From the NCBI GenBank assembly GCA_028278625.1, contig JANQDY010000013.1, positions 1 to 24,638 on the forward strand: a stretch of 24,638 bases of DNA, read 5' to 3'. Below are positions 15,846 through 24,638 of this stretch, in pieces. Origin of the DNA: Thermodesulfobacteriota bacterium (lineage in GTDB: Bacteria > Desulfobacterota > DSM-4660 > Desulfatiglandales > Desulfatiglandaceae). The notes beneath the pieces are model-generated. The model worked only from the letters and a program-made list of their open reading frames with translations, had not been told where the DNA came from and made no database searches. Numbering within the stretch: the first letter of the stretch is position 1; the number at the start of each line of letters is the position of its first letter. A program made the position numbers and the translations under genes.

Positions 15846-18800
15846 GTGAGACTGAATTCCGTTATCGTCAACTTCGTTCTTTTGGCGACATTTCTGGCTT
15901 TCTCCCCCGTGTCCGCAGGGAATCCGAAAATTCAGCTGGAAGACCAAGAGGTCTGGTACAAGACCAACCTAACCCGGGTTGAACAAGATTGGCTAAAGGC
16001 GCACCCAACCCTGCGGCTGGGCGTGGGCACCAAATTCATCCCCATCATGTATGTGGAAAAGGAGAAGGGGGTCGAACGCTTCAAAGGGATGGTTTCCGAT
16101 TATGTGGCGCTCCTTGAAAAGCGCCTTGGGGTCAAAATGGAAGTGGTTTTCGGTATCACTTTCAAGGAGGCCCTGGCCATGGGAAGGGACAAAAAGATAG
16201 ATCTCTTTCCCTGCGTGGCCGAAACGCCGGCACGCAAGGACTTTCTGACATACACCCAACCGTATCTCTCTTTCCCTCTGGTGATCATCACCCGTAAGGA
16301 CTACCCTTATATCGGCGGGTTGGCGGATTTGAGCGGCAAAAAGGTTGCTGAAATCAAAACACTGGCTTATTACGCCCGGCTGAAAAAACGCTACCCCAAA
16401 ATTGATTTCTATTTCGTCAAATCAATCCCCGAGGCCCTTGAAGCGGTCTCCCTGGGCAAAGCCGATGCCTACACCCTCAATCTTGCCGTGGCGAGCTACT
16501 ACATCGGTCATTTGGGCCTGGCCAACTTGAAAGTGGCCGCACCCGCCGCCGACAAGGTCAATGAACTGGGAATGGGCGTCAGAAAGGACTGGCCCATGCT
16601 GGTGGGGATTCTTGACAAGGCGCTGGCCTCTATCACGCAAGCCGAGCGGGACGCGATTCAGCAGCGTTGGATATCGGTTCGCTTGGAACATGGTTTTGCC
16701 GCTTCGAAATTTCTGAAATGGCTCATCGGCGCAGGTGTGGCGGCATTGCTTGTTGTTGCGAGCTTCCTGTTCTGGAACAGGAAACTTCGCCGGGAAATAG
16801 AGGAACGAAATCGCGCCGAAGCGGCGCTTCAGGAAAGCGAAACCCTTTTCCGGACGATGGTCTCAAGCGTTCCGGGTGTGCTTTACCGGTGCCGCAATGA
16901 TTCCAATTGGACCATGCTGTACATCAGCGATGCGGTTTTTGAGCTGACCGGCTATCCGGCTACTGATTTTCTGGGCAATCGAAGCCGCACCTGGGCGCAA
17001 TTGATGCTTCCCGAAGACCGTGAAAGGGTGGAGCGACGGGTTCAGGAGAGCATATCCGGCGGCGAGACCTTCCTGCTTGAATACCGCATCGTCCGCTCTG
17101 ACGGACATATACGCTGGGTCAGTGAAAGAGGCAAGGCTTTGGGAGGAGGGCCACGGGAAGAACAGATCATTGTGGGCGGGATATTCGATGTCACCGATGA
17201 AAAGCAATCCGCCGAAATGCTGGTAAAGCTCTCTACGGCCGTGCAACAAAGTCCCGTTTCGGTGGTCATTACGAACCTGGATGGCGATATTGAGTACGTG
17301 AACCCAAAGTTTTCCCAGGTGACCGGCTACACCCTGGAGGAGGCCATTGGGCAGAACCCTCGCATCCTTAAATCGGACAAAGTCGACCCCGAGACTTACC
17401 AGGAACTCTGGAAAAATCTTGCCGCCGGCAAGGAGTGGCGGGGTGAATTGCTCAACAAAAAGAAAAACGGCGAGTTGTACTGGGAGTCAGCGTCAATCTC
17501 GCCCATAAGGTCTGCCGGCGGCACGATCACTCACTACCTGGCCGTCAAAGAGGATATTACCGATCAGAAGCGAACCGAAGCGGCCCTTCAAGAGAAGGAA
17601 GAACGTCTGCGGAGTATCATCAATACCGCACCCATCGGCATCGCGCTCGTGATGGACCGGAAGTTCATCATGGGGAACAAGTTGCTGGGGCAAATGTTCG
17701 GATATGAGCACCAAAAACTGGATGGAAAGGAAACGCACCCCTTTTACATAGACGAAAAAGAATGGGAACGCGTCGGAGAGGCGGTGTATCCTGCCCTGGC
17801 GCGGGGAGAGACGGTTTCCATAGAGGCGAAGATGCGTCATGCCGACGGCAGTCCGCTGGATGTCCTATTGAACGCCTCTGCGTTCATGCTTGCCACAGGA
17901 CCCATGGAAATCGTCGTCACGTTCCTGGACATATCCGACCGCAAAAAAGATGAAGAAAAACTCCATCAAAACCTCCAGGAGTTGGATGCAGCTCAGTCCG
18001 CCATGTTGAACATGATGGAGGATCTGGACATGGAAAAGGCAAAGGCCGAAGAGGCGACCCGTGCCAAAAGCGACTTTCTGGCCAACATGAGTCATGAGAT
18101 CCGTACGCCCATGAACGCCATCATCGGCATGAGCCATCTGGCCCTCAAGACCGAACTGACACCGAAACAACGGGATTACGTCGGCAAAACCCACGTGGCG
18201 GCCCAGAGTCTCTTGGGCATCATCAACGACATCCTCGATTTCTCCAAGATCGAAGCGGGCAAGCTGGACATTGAATCGACCAACTTTCAATTGGAGGATG
18301 TGCTGGACAACCTCGCCAACCTGGTGGGATTAAAGGCAAAGGAGAAAGGGCTTGAGTTGCTGTTCGACATTGACGAAGGCACCCCCAACGCCCTCACGGG
18401 AGATCCATTGCGCCTCGGCCAGATTCTGACCAATCTGGCCAACAACGCCGTGAAGTTCACGGAAACCGGCGAAATTGTCATAAAGGTAACACCCGTTGAA
18501 AAAGAAGAGACAACCGCCAAGCTGCGGTTCTCAGTAAGGGATTCCGGTATCGGAATGACTGAAGAACAGCGTGGGAAACTGTTTCAGGCGTTTTCACAGG
18601 CGGACACATCCACTACCCGAAAGTATGGCGGCACCGGGTTGGGACTCACCATCTCCAAAAAACTCTGTGAAATGATGGATGGTGACATCTGGGTGGAAAG
18701 TGAGCCCGGCAAGGGCAGCATTTTTGTTTTCACCGCGGTGTTCTGTCTGCACGCGGAAAAGAAGAAACCGCTTCTGCCCCACCCGGATCTGCGGGGCAAG

Positions 18801-20297
18801 CGGGTTCTGGTAGTGGACGACAACCAGACATCCCGTGAAATCTTGGGGAGCATGCTGGAAAGCATGTCCTTTGGTGTCTCCCAAGCAGCGTCCGGTGAAG
18901 AGGCACTGGCGGAAATCATCCGGGCGGAAAGGGAAGAAAATCAATCGTTTGAAATAGTCCTCGTTGATTTTCAGATGTCCGGCATGGACGGTATCGCTAC
19001 CGCCGGGAAGATTAAAACGCAAAGACTTCTGAGACAGCCCAAAATCATCATGGTGACGGCTTACGGACGTGAAGAAATCATGCGGCAGGCGGAAACCATC
19101 GGACTCGACGGATTTCTGGTAAAACCGTTAACCCGTTCCTTGCTGTTTGATACGATCATGCAGGCTTTCGGCAAAGAACGGACCATTCCCGTTTCAACGG
19201 AATTGGGCGTCCGGAAAGATGTGGCATCATTCAGGGAGATACGGGGTGCCAGGGTTCTGTTGGCGGAAGACAATGAGATCAACCAGCAGGTGGCCAAAGA
19301 GATCCTTGAGGAGGCGGGCCTGGCGGTGGAATTGGCCAACAACGGCAAAGAGGCTGTGGAGATGGCATTTGCAGGCAATTATGATGCGGTTCTCATGGAT
19401 ATTCAAATGCCGGTGATGGGAGGATTTGAAGCCACCGAAAAGATACGGAATGCTGAATCTGAGATGCGACATATCCCGATCATCGCCATGACGGCCCATG
19501 CCATGGCAGGTGACAAGGAAAAAAGCCTTGCAGCCGGCATGAATGACCATGTCACCAAACCCATAGACCCAGATGAGCTGTTCAAGGCACTCTTAGAATG
19601 GATCGAGCCGTTAGAGCGCCAAATACCTGAAAGACAAAAAATGCCTGTCGCGGCAAAGGTAGAGAGCGATACGGCAGGAGAATTGGAAGATTTTCCGGGT
19701 ATCAGTTTGACAGTGGGACTCTCCCGGGTCGGTGGTAAGGAAGAGCTATATAAACGTCTTTTAAAGAAATTTTTCGATGGCAACAGAGACAAAGCCGCTG
19801 AAATCAGGGAAGCCCTCGATTCTGAAGATACGGAGACGGCAGCCCGTTTGGTCCATACCGTTAAAGGGGTCTCAGGCAACCTGGGTGCCCAGGATCTCCA
19901 TTCTGTCTCAGCGGATCTGGAACGGGAGATCAAGGAGGGGGAGGCGGATTCGCTGGAATCAGCCTTTTTGGATTTCAAAAACGCGTTTGGAGTTGTACTG
20001 AAGGGTATCGAGGCTTCAATTCAAAAAGAGGCGGAAAGGAAGCCGAAAGACACTCCGGAGGATGAGCTTCCTGTGCAAAAGGATAAGGTAGAACCCCTTC
20101 TTACTGAGATGTTGCATCTATTGGATACCGATCTGGTTGAAGCGATGAATCTCCTGGATGAATTGAGGCCTCAACTGAAGAATTCCAATGTGTGGGATGC
20201 ATTTGAGCGGCTTGAAAATCAATTGCAGGGATTCGATACGGATGGCGCCAGGGAGAGTCTGAATGAAATGGTGGCATTTCTGCAGGAAGCGGGTTAA
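15846..20297 (+). CDS. Hybrid sensor histidine kinase: SBP-TM-PAS3-HisKA-HATPase-REC-REC-HPt
   Basis: This is a 1483-residue BvgS/EvgS-like phosphorelay protein. The start is GTG, with AGGAG (15835-15839) 6 bases upstream. Order: signal peptide (about 1-24), one periplasmic SBP_bac_3 domain (about 40-280), membrane span (289-311), three PAS domains (about 329-455, 457-580, 588-705), HisKA with phospho-His H750 ([14 protein letters not shown]), HATPase with N-box NNAVKF, G1 DSGIGM and G2 GGTGLGL, REC1 with D1041 (VLVDFQM), REC2 with D1185 (VLMDIQM), and HPt with H1337 ([13 protein letters not shown]). A helical tail of about 80 residues follows. All phosphotransfer residues are present, so a full His-Asp-(Asp)-His relay is expected, ending on a separate receiver. 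The REC-HD-GYP protein 69 bases downstream is the natural candidate. Cell location: inner membrane, sensor in the periplasm. Confidence 0.93.
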   Translation: MRLNSVIVNFVLLATFLAFSPVSAGNPKIQLEDQEVWYKTNLTRVEQDWLKAHPTLRLGVGTKFIPIMYVEKEKGVERFKGMVSDYVALLEKRLGVKMEVVFGITFKEALAMGRDKKIDLFPCVAETPARKDFLTYTQPYLSFPLVIITRKDYPYIGGLADLSGKKVAEIKTLAYYARLKKRYPKIDFYFVKSIPEALEAVSLGKADAYTLNLAVASYYIGHLGLANLKVAAPAADKVNELGMGVRKDWPMLVGILDKALASITQAERDAIQQRWISVRLEHGFAASKFLKWLIGAGVAALLVVASFLFWNRKLRREIEERNRAEAALQESETLFRTMVSSVPGVLYRCRNDSNWTMLYISDAVFELTGYPATDFLGNRSRTWAQLMLPEDRERVERRVQESISGGETFLLEYRIVRSDGHIRWVSERGKALGGGPREEQIIVGGIFDVTDEKQSAEMLVKLSTAVQQSPVSVVITNLDGDIEYVNPKFSQVTGYTLEEAIGQNPRILKSDKVDPETYQELWKNLAAGKEWRGELLNKKKNGELYWESASISPIRSAGGTITHYLAVKEDITDQKRTEAALQEKEERLRSIINTAPIGIALVMDRKFIMGNKLLGQMFGYEHQKLDGKETHPFYIDEKEWERVGEAVYPALARGETVSIEAKMRHADGSPLDVLLNASAFMLATGPMEIVVTFLDISDRKKDEEKLHQNLQELDAAQSAMLNMMEDLDMEKAKAEEATRAKSDFLANMSHEIRTPMNAIIGMSHLALKTELTPKQRDYVGKTHVAAQSLLGIINDILDFSKIEAGKLDIESTNFQLEDVLDNLANLVGLKAKEKGLELLFDIDEGTPNALTGDPLRLGQILTNLANNAVKFTETGEIVIKVTPVEKEETTAKLRFSVRDSGIGMTEEQRGKLFQAFSQADTSTTRKYGGTGLGLTISKKLCEMMDGDIWVESEPGKGSIFVFTAVFCLHAEKKKPLLPHPDLRGKRVLVVDDNQTSREILGSMLESMSFGVSQAASGEEALAEIIRAEREENQSFEIVLVDFQMSGMDGIATAGKIKTQRLLRQPKIIMVTAYGREEIMRQAETIGLDGFLVKPLTRSLLFDTIMQAFGKERTIPVSTELGVRKDVASFREIRGARVLLAEDNEINQQVAKEILEEAGLAVELANNGKEAVEMAFAGNYDAVLMDIQMPVMGGFEATEKIRNAESEMRHIPIIAMTAHAMAGDKEKSLAAGMNDHVTKPIDPDELFKALLEWIEPLERQIPERQKMPVAAKVESDTAGELEDFPGISLTVGLSRVGGKEELYKRLLKKFFDGNRDKAAEIREALDSEDTETAARLVHTVKGVSGNLGAQDLHSVSADLEREIKEGEADSLESAFLDFKNAFGVVLKGIEASIQKEAERKPKDTPEDELPVQKDKVEPLLTEMLHLLDTDLVEAMNLLDELRPQLKNSNVWDAFERLENQLQGFDTDGARESLNEMVAFLQEAG

Positions 20298-20366
20298 CGG
20301 ATTTGAATTCCCTTGAACAGAAGAAGTATGGTAACATGTCGCAATAATCACATTAGGAGTTGATCA

Positions 20367-21473
20367 ATGGCCTCAGGTTCCGCAAAGCATAAAGTACTCA
20401 TCGTGGATGACACCCCTGAAAACATTCAGATCCTCATGGAAACACTCAAAGATGAGTATGCCATCGTCGCCGCAATCAATGGCCAGAAAGCGTTGCAGAT
20501 CGCGGGAACAGAACCGATACCTGATATCATTCTGCTGGATGTGATGATGCCCGGCCTTGACGGTTATCAGGTGTGTGAGAGGCTGAAGACCGACACTAAA
20601 ACCCGGGATATCCCGATCATCTTTGTAACGGCCATGACGGAAGTGGAAAATGAACAAAAGGGGCTTGATCTGGGTGCCGTCGATTACATCACCAAACCGA
20701 TCAGCCCGGAAATCGTCAAACTGAGGGTGCGAAATCATTTGGAGCTCAAGAGCCATCGCGATCATCTGGAGGATCTGGTCAGAGAACGCACCGAGGAACT
20801 CGTACTGACTCAGGATGCCACCATCAACAGTCTCGCGACACTGGCCGAATACAGAGATCCGGAAACGGGTGGACATATCAAACGCACGCAGAATTACGTA
20901 AAAGCCCTCGCCGTGAGATTGAAGGACCACCCTGGTTTTGTCGGTTTTTTTGATGAGAAGACCATAGAGCAATTATACAAATCGGCACCCCTCCACGACG
21001 TGGGAAAGGTGGGCGTTCCGGATCATATCCTTTTGAAGCCTGGCAAGCTCACCGACGCTGAATTTGAGGAGATGAAAAAGCACTGCAAATATGGCCATGA
21101 TACCATTTTTCGCGTGGAGCTGGAGCTGGGAGGAGATGTGGAGCAGTCTTTCCTGCGGTTCGCACGGGAAATTGCCTACACCCATCAGGAGAAATGGGAC
21201 GGCTCAGGCTATCCTCAAGGGCTGAAAGGCCAGGCAATTCCCATATCCGGAAGGTTGATGGCCGTAGCCGATGTCTATGACGCCTTGATCAGCCGGCGCG
21301 TGTACAAGGGGCCTTTCACACACTCAAAGGCGGTGCAAATCATCGGAGAGGGCAAAGGACAGCATTTTGATCCCGATATCGTGGAGGCTTTTCTGGAAAT
21401 CCATGAAGAATTTCGAAAAATCGCCATTGAAAATGCGGATTACAATGAAGAGCGCGAAGCGCTTTCCCGGTAA
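20367..21473 (+). CDS. Response regulator with HD-GYP c-di-GMP phosphodiesterase domain
   Basis: This 368-residue cytoplasmic protein has a receiver domain (about 8-125) with phospho-acceptor D58 (IILLDVMMPGLDGY) and Lys110 in the conserved TKP. A coiled linker (about 126-150) leads to an HD-GYP domain (about 150-350). The metal-binding HD pair is H210-D211 (APLHDVGKVGVPD), and the GYP signature is at 281-283 (HQEKWDGSGYPQGL); both are intact, so hydrolysis of c-di-GMP is expected. AGGAG (20355-20359) sits 7 bases before the ATG. It is the last gene of the sensor operon, 69 bases after the hybrid kinase. The layout implies that a periplasmic ligand lowers c-di-GMP through phosphorylation of D58. 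A hairpin-forming sequence follows the stop. Confidence 0.93.
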   Translation: MASGSAKHKVLIVDDTPENIQILMETLKDEYAIVAAINGQKALQIAGTEPIPDIILLDVMMPGLDGYQVCERLKTDTKTRDIPIIFVTAMTEVENEQKGLDLGAVDYITKPISPEIVKLRVRNHLELKSHRDHLEDLVRERTEELVLTQDATINSLATLAEYRDPETGGHIKRTQNYVKALAVRLKDHPGFVGFFDEKTIEQLYKSAPLHDVGKVGVPDHILLKPGKLTDAEFEEMKKHCKYGHDTIFRVELELGGDVEQSFLRFAREIAYTHQEKWDGSGYPQGLKGQAIPISGRLMAVADVYDALISRRVYKGPFTHSKAVQIIGEGKGQHFDPDIVEAFLEIHEEFRKIAIENADYNEEREALSR

Positions 21474-21506
21474 GCGTGGTAATGGAAGAGCGTTAAGTCA
21501 TTACGC
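21474..21506 (+). terminator. Possible hairpin after the HD-GYP gene
   Basis: GTAATG (21479-21484) pairs with CATTAC (21499-21504). Flanking GCG (21474-21476) and GC (21505-21506) could extend the stem around a small bulge. AGATTTTG follows, which is a poor T-tract, so termination would be weak and partial. Confidence 0.3.
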
Positions 21507-21562
21507 CAGATTTTGAAAACATAAGTCCGATGTTTCGATCTGTTCCGGGGGTCGGGGAGATC

Positions 21563-22810
21563 ATGGTTCGGTTTACAAGAAGCAAGCACTTACTGGTTTT
21601 ATTGCTATTGGTCTTAGCAGTCCTTTTGGTTTGTCCGTTTGGCAACTCAGACACCGGTTCTTTTTCAAAGGAAGCCAGGGTGTCATCGGCCGTAAACGGT
21701 GTTCGGAAGCGTCTGGCCGCGGATCTGGGTAAAAAAGTGCCTTCCCTCAATGTGATGGTTCAAACCGCAAACGAGACTCTTTTTGTCTCTGCATCAGACG
21801 CGCCTGATCACGCGATCACGCAGGATACCTACTTTCGTTTCGCCAGCAACACCAAGAACTTCACGGCAACAGCCATATTGAAGATGCACCAGGATGGCTG
21901 GTTGGATATAACGGATCACATTGTTGAAAAGATACCCGGCAGTAGCGTTCCCTATGTTCCCGAAACTTCCAATTGGGATGCCCCCTACAAGAAGGACATC
22001 ACCATCAAACAGCTGTTGCAGCACAGCGCCGGCGTCTATGATGTTGATAACGATGAGGTGCCAGGGTGTGACGGCAAGACTTACACGGAATTCGTAATGC
22101 TCAAGGATCCCCATCACCAGTTTACCGCCGATGAACTGGTGGGCCAGGCAGCCATTAACCGTCTCTGCTATTTTGCGCCGGGGGATGGCTACCATTACAG
22201 CAACACGGGCTATACCATGCTGGGGGAAATCGTGGCCCGGGTTTACACATTTTACGCGGGCGGTCCGAAAACCTTATCAGACTATTTGAAAGAAAACATC
22301 ACGGGTGACTTATCCAAAGTCCCTTTGGGTGTTGGATTCCCCTTTCTTGCCACAGATCGGAGTTTGCCGAGGCCCCATGCTTGCGGAACCGTCTACGAAA
22401 GAGGGAAAGCGGCGGTGATCTGTGATGCGAATATGAGCGCCCAGGTGGCCGAAGGGAACGGCTATGGGACAATGAATCAAATGAACCGGTATATCCGCAG
22501 TCTCATGCGAGGTCAAAACGTGCTAGAGAGATCCACCGTTTCCCTCATGCAACACGATGTTTCCAAAACCAACACTTCCTATGCACTGGGTTGCGAGTAC
22601 CGTAAGAACCTGGGTTACGGCCATAATGGGGCACGCGTGGGAAACCTTTCCCTGATGGCATACAACCCCGACACCGACGTGTCAGTGGTGGTCTATCTGC
22701 CCCTGTTGGACTTCAGCAAAGGAAAAGAGTCCTTCCTGCGCTGCTTCCACGCCATTTATGACGCCGCCTATGCCGCTCTCGAGACGCTCGGCTATCCTGG
22801 AAGACCCTGA
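21563..22810 (+). CDS. Serine beta-lactamase-fold hydrolase (class C/DD-peptidase/esterase family), exported
   Basis: I place the start at 21563 (415 residues): GGGGAG at 21554-21559 precedes it, though only 3 bases away, and the alternative ATG at 21530 has no site. A long hydrophobic segment (about 9-24) exports or anchors the protein. Catalytic motifs of the beta-lactamase/transpeptidase-like family are present: S95-N-T-K98 (nucleophile and Lys), Y212-S-N214, and H354-N-G356 in place of KTG. The HxG third motif is typical of esterases and D-aminopeptidases of this fold and argues against clinical-type beta-lactamase activity. Likely substrates are peptidoglycan peptides or small esters/amides, unidentified. 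Cys24 in LLVC does not make a good lipobox because Val precedes it. It may share a transcript with the upstream operon, 89 bases away. Confidence 0.8.
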   Translation: MVRFTRSKHLLVLLLLVLAVLLVCPFGNSDTGSFSKEARVSSAVNGVRKRLAADLGKKVPSLNVMVQTANETLFVSASDAPDHAITQDTYFRFASNTKNFTATAILKMHQDGWLDITDHIVEKIPGSSVPYVPETSNWDAPYKKDITIKQLLQHSAGVYDVDNDEVPGCDGKTYTEFVMLKDPHHQFTADELVGQAAINRLCYFAPGDGYHYSNTGYTMLGEIVARVYTFYAGGPKTLSDYLKENITGDLSKVPLGVGFPFLATDRSLPRPHACGTVYERGKAAVICDANMSAQVAEGNGYGTMNQMNRYIRSLMRGQNVLERSTVSLMQHDVSKTNTSYALGCEYRKNLGYGHNGARVGNLSLMAYNPDTDVSVVVYLPLLDFSKGKESFLRCFHAIYDAAYAALETLGYPGRP

Positions 22811-22856
22811 CAAATTCCGGGTTTGTTTGCTCATCTCCAACCTGAAAACTTCCAGC

Positions 22857-22885
22857 TTGACAATTCACCCAATAACGTTGAATAT
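22857..22885 (+). promoter_or_regulatory. Candidate sigma-70 promoter before the AAA_14 ATPase gene
   Basis: A perfect -35 box TTGACA (22857-22862) is followed after 17 bases by GAATAT (22880-22885). That matches only half of the -10 consensus but keeps its key second A and last T. Transcription would begin near 22892, inside the first of two overlapping hairpins. Confidence 0.4.
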
Positions 22886-22921
22886 GGGGAGCATGATCCC
22901 CAAATTTATTAAAATTAGGGG
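22885..22921 (+). promoter_or_regulatory. Two overlapping, mutually exclusive hairpins (terminator or attenuator)
   Basis: Hairpin A is TGGGGA (22885-22890) with TCCCCA (22897-22902) and a 6-base loop. Hairpin B is CCCCAAATTT (22898-22907) with AAATTAGGGG (22912-22921), a 10-bp stem with one mismatch and an ATTA loop. Both use the same CCCC, so only one can form. Hairpin B is followed by AATTTACC and then TTTTTCTTTTC, which resembles an intrinsic terminator ending the beta-lactamase-fold gene. Together they could form a termination/antitermination switch ahead of the ATPase gene, or be a DNA operator. Confidence 0.5.
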
Positions 22922-22954
22922 AATTTACCTTTTTCTTTTCATGGCGGATCATTC

Positions 22955-24118
22955 ATGCTCATCGAACGAACTATTCGGAAACATATTGAGAACAGAATGT
23001 TCAAGGGTAAGATCATCGTTGTATACGGCGCCCGGCAGGTTGGAAAAACCACTTTGATCAGAGACATCGAAGCCCGGTACCGGGAAAAGAAGCCCCTTTA
23101 CCTGAACTGTGACGAGCCGGACATCCGGATGCTTCTGACCCGAAAAACATCGACAGAATTGAAACATACCGTCGGCACCCATCAACTGGTGCTCATCGAT
23201 GAAGCACAACGGGTTCCTGACATCGGCTTGACCCTTAAACTGATGGCGGACGGTTTTTCCAATATTCAGGTCATCGCAACCGGATCATCTTCCTTTGAAC
23301 TCTCCAGCAACGTTGTAGAACCGTTGACCGGAAGGAAATACGAGTTCTATCTTTTCCCCCTTTCAGTTCAAGAATTGCTTTCCGTGGAGACACCCGTGGA
23401 ATTCCAACGGCTCATGGAAACCAGACTGATCTTGGGCATGTATCCTGAAATCATCACGAAACCTGACGAATCTGTGGAATTGATCCGGGAGCTTGCCGGA
23501 AGCTATCTTTTTAAAGATGTCCTGAGCTTTAGGGGGCTTCGAAGCCCGGAAGCATTGGAAAGACTTTTGCAAGCACTGGCACTTCAGGTGGGCAGTGAGG
23601 TCTCCTACAACGAACTTTCGAGCATCGTCGGGATCGACAAAAAAACCGTTGACGTCTATATTCAGATACTTGAAAAGGCATTCGTCATTTTCCGGTTGAA
23701 GCCGTTCTCACGAAACCTCAGAAACGAACTCAAGAAACTGAGGAAAATCTACTTCTTCGACACCGGGATTCGAAATGCCGTCATCCGAAACCTCAACCCG
23801 CTCCATCTGCGACAGGACGCCGGGCATTTGTGGGAGAATTTTCTCATCAGCGAAAGAATGAAATACAATCTCAATAACAAAATCCATGTGAATGCCTACT
23901 TCTGGCGAACTCACCAGCAGCAGGAAATCGATTACCTGGAGGAAAATGCCGGCGTGCTCTCCGGTTTCGAGATGAAGTGGGGCAGAAAAAAGCACCGTAT
24001 TCCGAAAACCTTCTTGTCCGCTTACAAGGGAAGCACCATCGGGAAGGTGGACAGAAACAACTTTATGGGGTTTGTGTGTCCACAGACGCCCTCTTCCGGG
24101 CTTTTCATTGAAAAGTAG
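22955..24118 (+). CDS. AAA_14/DUF4143 family P-loop ATPase
   Basis: This 387-residue cytoplasmic protein has Walker A G25-ARQVGKT-32, Walker B with D82-E83 (LVLIDEAQRV) and a sensor-like segment IATGSSSFEL (about 102-111): the N-terminal AAA_14 module. The C-terminal half (about 190-350) is DUF4143, with a winged-helix-like piece (VSYNELSSIVGIDKKTVDVYI) and a nuclease-like region containing EIDYLEENAG and EMKWG. This protein family is widespread, often mobile and present in many paralogues in anaerobes. Its biological role is unsettled, and links to DNA transactions or toxin-antitoxin behaviour have been suggested. GGCGGA (22943-22948) is a modest ribosome binding site 6 bases before the ATG. 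All motifs look intact. Confidence 0.88.
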   Translation: MLIERTIRKHIENRMFKGKIIVVYGARQVGKTTLIRDIEARYREKKPLYLNCDEPDIRMLLTRKTSTELKHTVGTHQLVLIDEAQRVPDIGLTLKLMADGFSNIQVIATGSSSFELSSNVVEPLTGRKYEFYLFPLSVQELLSVETPVEFQRLMETRLILGMYPEIITKPDESVELIRELAGSYLFKDVLSFRGLRSPEALERLLQALALQVGSEVSYNELSSIVGIDKKTVDVYIQILEKAFVIFRLKPFSRNLRNELKKLRKIYFFDTGIRNAVIRNLNPLHLRQDAGHLWENFLISERMKYNLNNKIHVNAYFWRTHQQQEIDYLEENAGVLSGFEMKWGRKKHRIPKTFLSAYKGSTIGKVDRNNFMGFVCPQTPSSGLFIEK

Positions 24119-24147
24119 ATGCTATTTCGAGGATGTTGTGATATGGC

Positions 24148-24165
24148 AAGTGAATTAATTCACAA
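24148..24165 (+). promoter_or_regulatory. CRP/FNR-family (HcpR-like) operator candidate
   Basis: AAGTGA and TCACAA flank six bases, and the core GTGAATTAATTCAC (24150-24163) is a perfect 14-bp palindrome. The arrangement matches TGTGA-N6-TCACA of CRP-family regulators, and 10 of 12 positions of TTGTGA-N6-TCACAA attributed to HcpR in sulfate reducers. An extra TTGTGA half-site lies at 24136-24141. It sits about 35 bases before the CGGC gene start. Confidence 0.5.
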
Positions 24166-24184
24166 TATTCCGAGGCTTGAAAAA

Positions 24185-24191
24185 AAGGAGG
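24185..24191 (+). promoter_or_regulatory. Ribosome binding site deciding the start of the CGGC gene
   Basis: AAGGAGG lies 8 bases before the ATG at 24200. The alternative in-frame start at 24119 abuts the previous stop codon, lacks a site, and would translate through the palindromic operator. Confidence 0.8.
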
Positions 24192-24199
24192 AAGGTGCA

Positions 24200-24544
24200 A
24201 TGAAAAAAGTTGCGGTTGTGGGCTGTGGTGCTTATATAGAAAGCGGATATGGTTGTCCGGGAGAATGGCGGTGTCTGAAAGCGGCGGCCCTGGGAGAAGG
24301 GGAGTTTGAGGAACCTTCCCAAGTGATGGCGTTTGTAAAGTGCGAATGTCCGGGTCGGACCCTTGTGCCCACCGTGGGAATGGCCATGAAACTGTCAGAG
24401 ATAAAACCTGATGTGATCCATCTGAGCTCATGTCTTGCCAATGCCAAACCAGGATGCCCATACGGCACCGCGGAAGAGTTTGCGAAAATCCTTGAAAGTA
24501 AGACCGGCATTGATGTGATTTCGGGAACCCACGATTACCATTAG
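24200..24544 (+). CDS. CGGC-domain protein (putative metal-binding)
   Basis: This 114-residue cytoplasmic protein is about the normal length for a CGGC domain. Conserved features are an N-terminal strand MKKVAVVGCG, Cys residues at 9, 19 and 25 (GCPGEWRCLKAA), the central cysteine cluster followed by PGR, then DVIHLSSC, PGCPYGT and a final GIDVISGTHDYH. The family is predicted to bind metal or an Fe-S-like centre through these cysteines, and its function is not established. The signature CGGCPGR reads CECPGR here, so one Gly-Gly step is replaced and shortened; the cysteines that matter for ligation remain. The gene is 81 bases after the ATPase but has its own strong ribosome binding site and a CRP/FNR-like palindrome in front, suggesting independent regulation, perhaps by redox or nitrosative signals. 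Confidence 0.8.
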   Translation: MKKVAVVGCGAYIESGYGCPGEWRCLKAAALGEGEFEEPSQVMAFVKCECPGRTLVPTVGMAMKLSEIKPDVIHLSSCLANAKPGCPYGTAEEFAKILESKTGIDVISGTHDYH

Positions 24545-24562
24545 ACAGTTACAAAATGCATC

Positions 24563-24587
24563 CTGTGTAAAAAACACAAGAAGTGTT
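24563..24587. repeat. Overlapping small hairpins downstream of the CGGC gene
   Basis: TGTGT (24564-24568) pairs with ACACA (24574-24578). AACAC (24573-24577) can instead pair with GTGTT (24583-24587). No T-run follows, so neither is a convincing intrinsic terminator for the CGGC gene. Confidence 0.35.
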
Positions 24588-24638
24588 ATGAAAAACTCAG
24601 ATGTCCCCTCAAAACAGGGATAACAACCATCTCTTTGA

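Noticed and set aside
21563..22810. Beta-lactam resistance gene, or lipoprotein
   Set aside because: The third motif is HNG and not KTG, pointing to an esterase or peptidase type. The LLVC segment lacks the small residue before Cys needed for a lipobox.
1..24638. tRNA, rRNA, CRISPR array, prophage or intact insertion sequence
   Set aside because: No cloverleaf-like sequence, no regularly spaced direct DNA repeats, no integrase, transposase or phage structural genes. The only fibre-like protein stands alone.

Overview
The window looks like chromosome from a Gram-negative, sensory-rich anaerobe, most likely Desulfobacterota (a Desulfobacterales-type sulfate reducer or relative). This is an inference from gene content: BvgS-like sensors with stacked PAS domains, a secreted c-heme beta-propeller protein of the hydrazine-synthase-alpha type, a CGGC-domain protein and GGAGG-type ribosome binding sites. 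No marker gene is present to fix the taxon. I saw no tRNA, rRNA, CRISPR array, integrase or intact transposase.

Left part (1-3200): a decayed, AT-richer edge. It holds a truncated class III nucleotide cyclase (115-588, minus), a 600-bp gene-poor stretch, and a secreted glycine/tyrosine-rich repeat protein with a phage-fibre-like C-terminus (1199-2620, minus). A 580-bp region then separates this gene from the divergent gene to its right.

Middle (3201-10697): a secreted GH123/DUF4091-type glycoside hydrolase and an SRPBCC protein read rightward. They run tail-to-tail, with a 3-bp gap, into a tightly overlapping leftward operon: ECF sigma factor, zinc-finger anti-sigma factor with one membrane span, Spy/CpxP-like periplasmic protein, and a 917-residue secreted heme-propeller protein. 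The first three genes have the logic of the CnrH/CnrY/CnrX metal-sensing module, but here they are wired to a cytochrome-like output instead of an efflux pump. A small secreted EF-hand-like protein gene lies just upstream on the same strand.

Right-centre (11003-21473): a rightward signalling operon. It starts with a remnant of an NMT1-type binding protein, followed by a 1533-residue membrane sensor with three tandem periplasmic solute-binding domains, an extracytoplasmic Cache-like domain and two PAS domains but no kinase. Next is a 1483-residue SBP-PAS3-HisKA-HATPase-REC-REC-HPt hybrid kinase, then a REC-HD-GYP response regulator predicted to degrade c-di-GMP. Together they form a plausible ligand-to-c-di-GMP relay.

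Right end (21563-24638): a serine beta-lactamase-fold hydrolase, an AAA_14/DUF4143 ATPase preceded by two mutually exclusive hairpins, and a CGGC-domain protein preceded by a near-perfect CRP/FNR (HcpR-like) palindrome.
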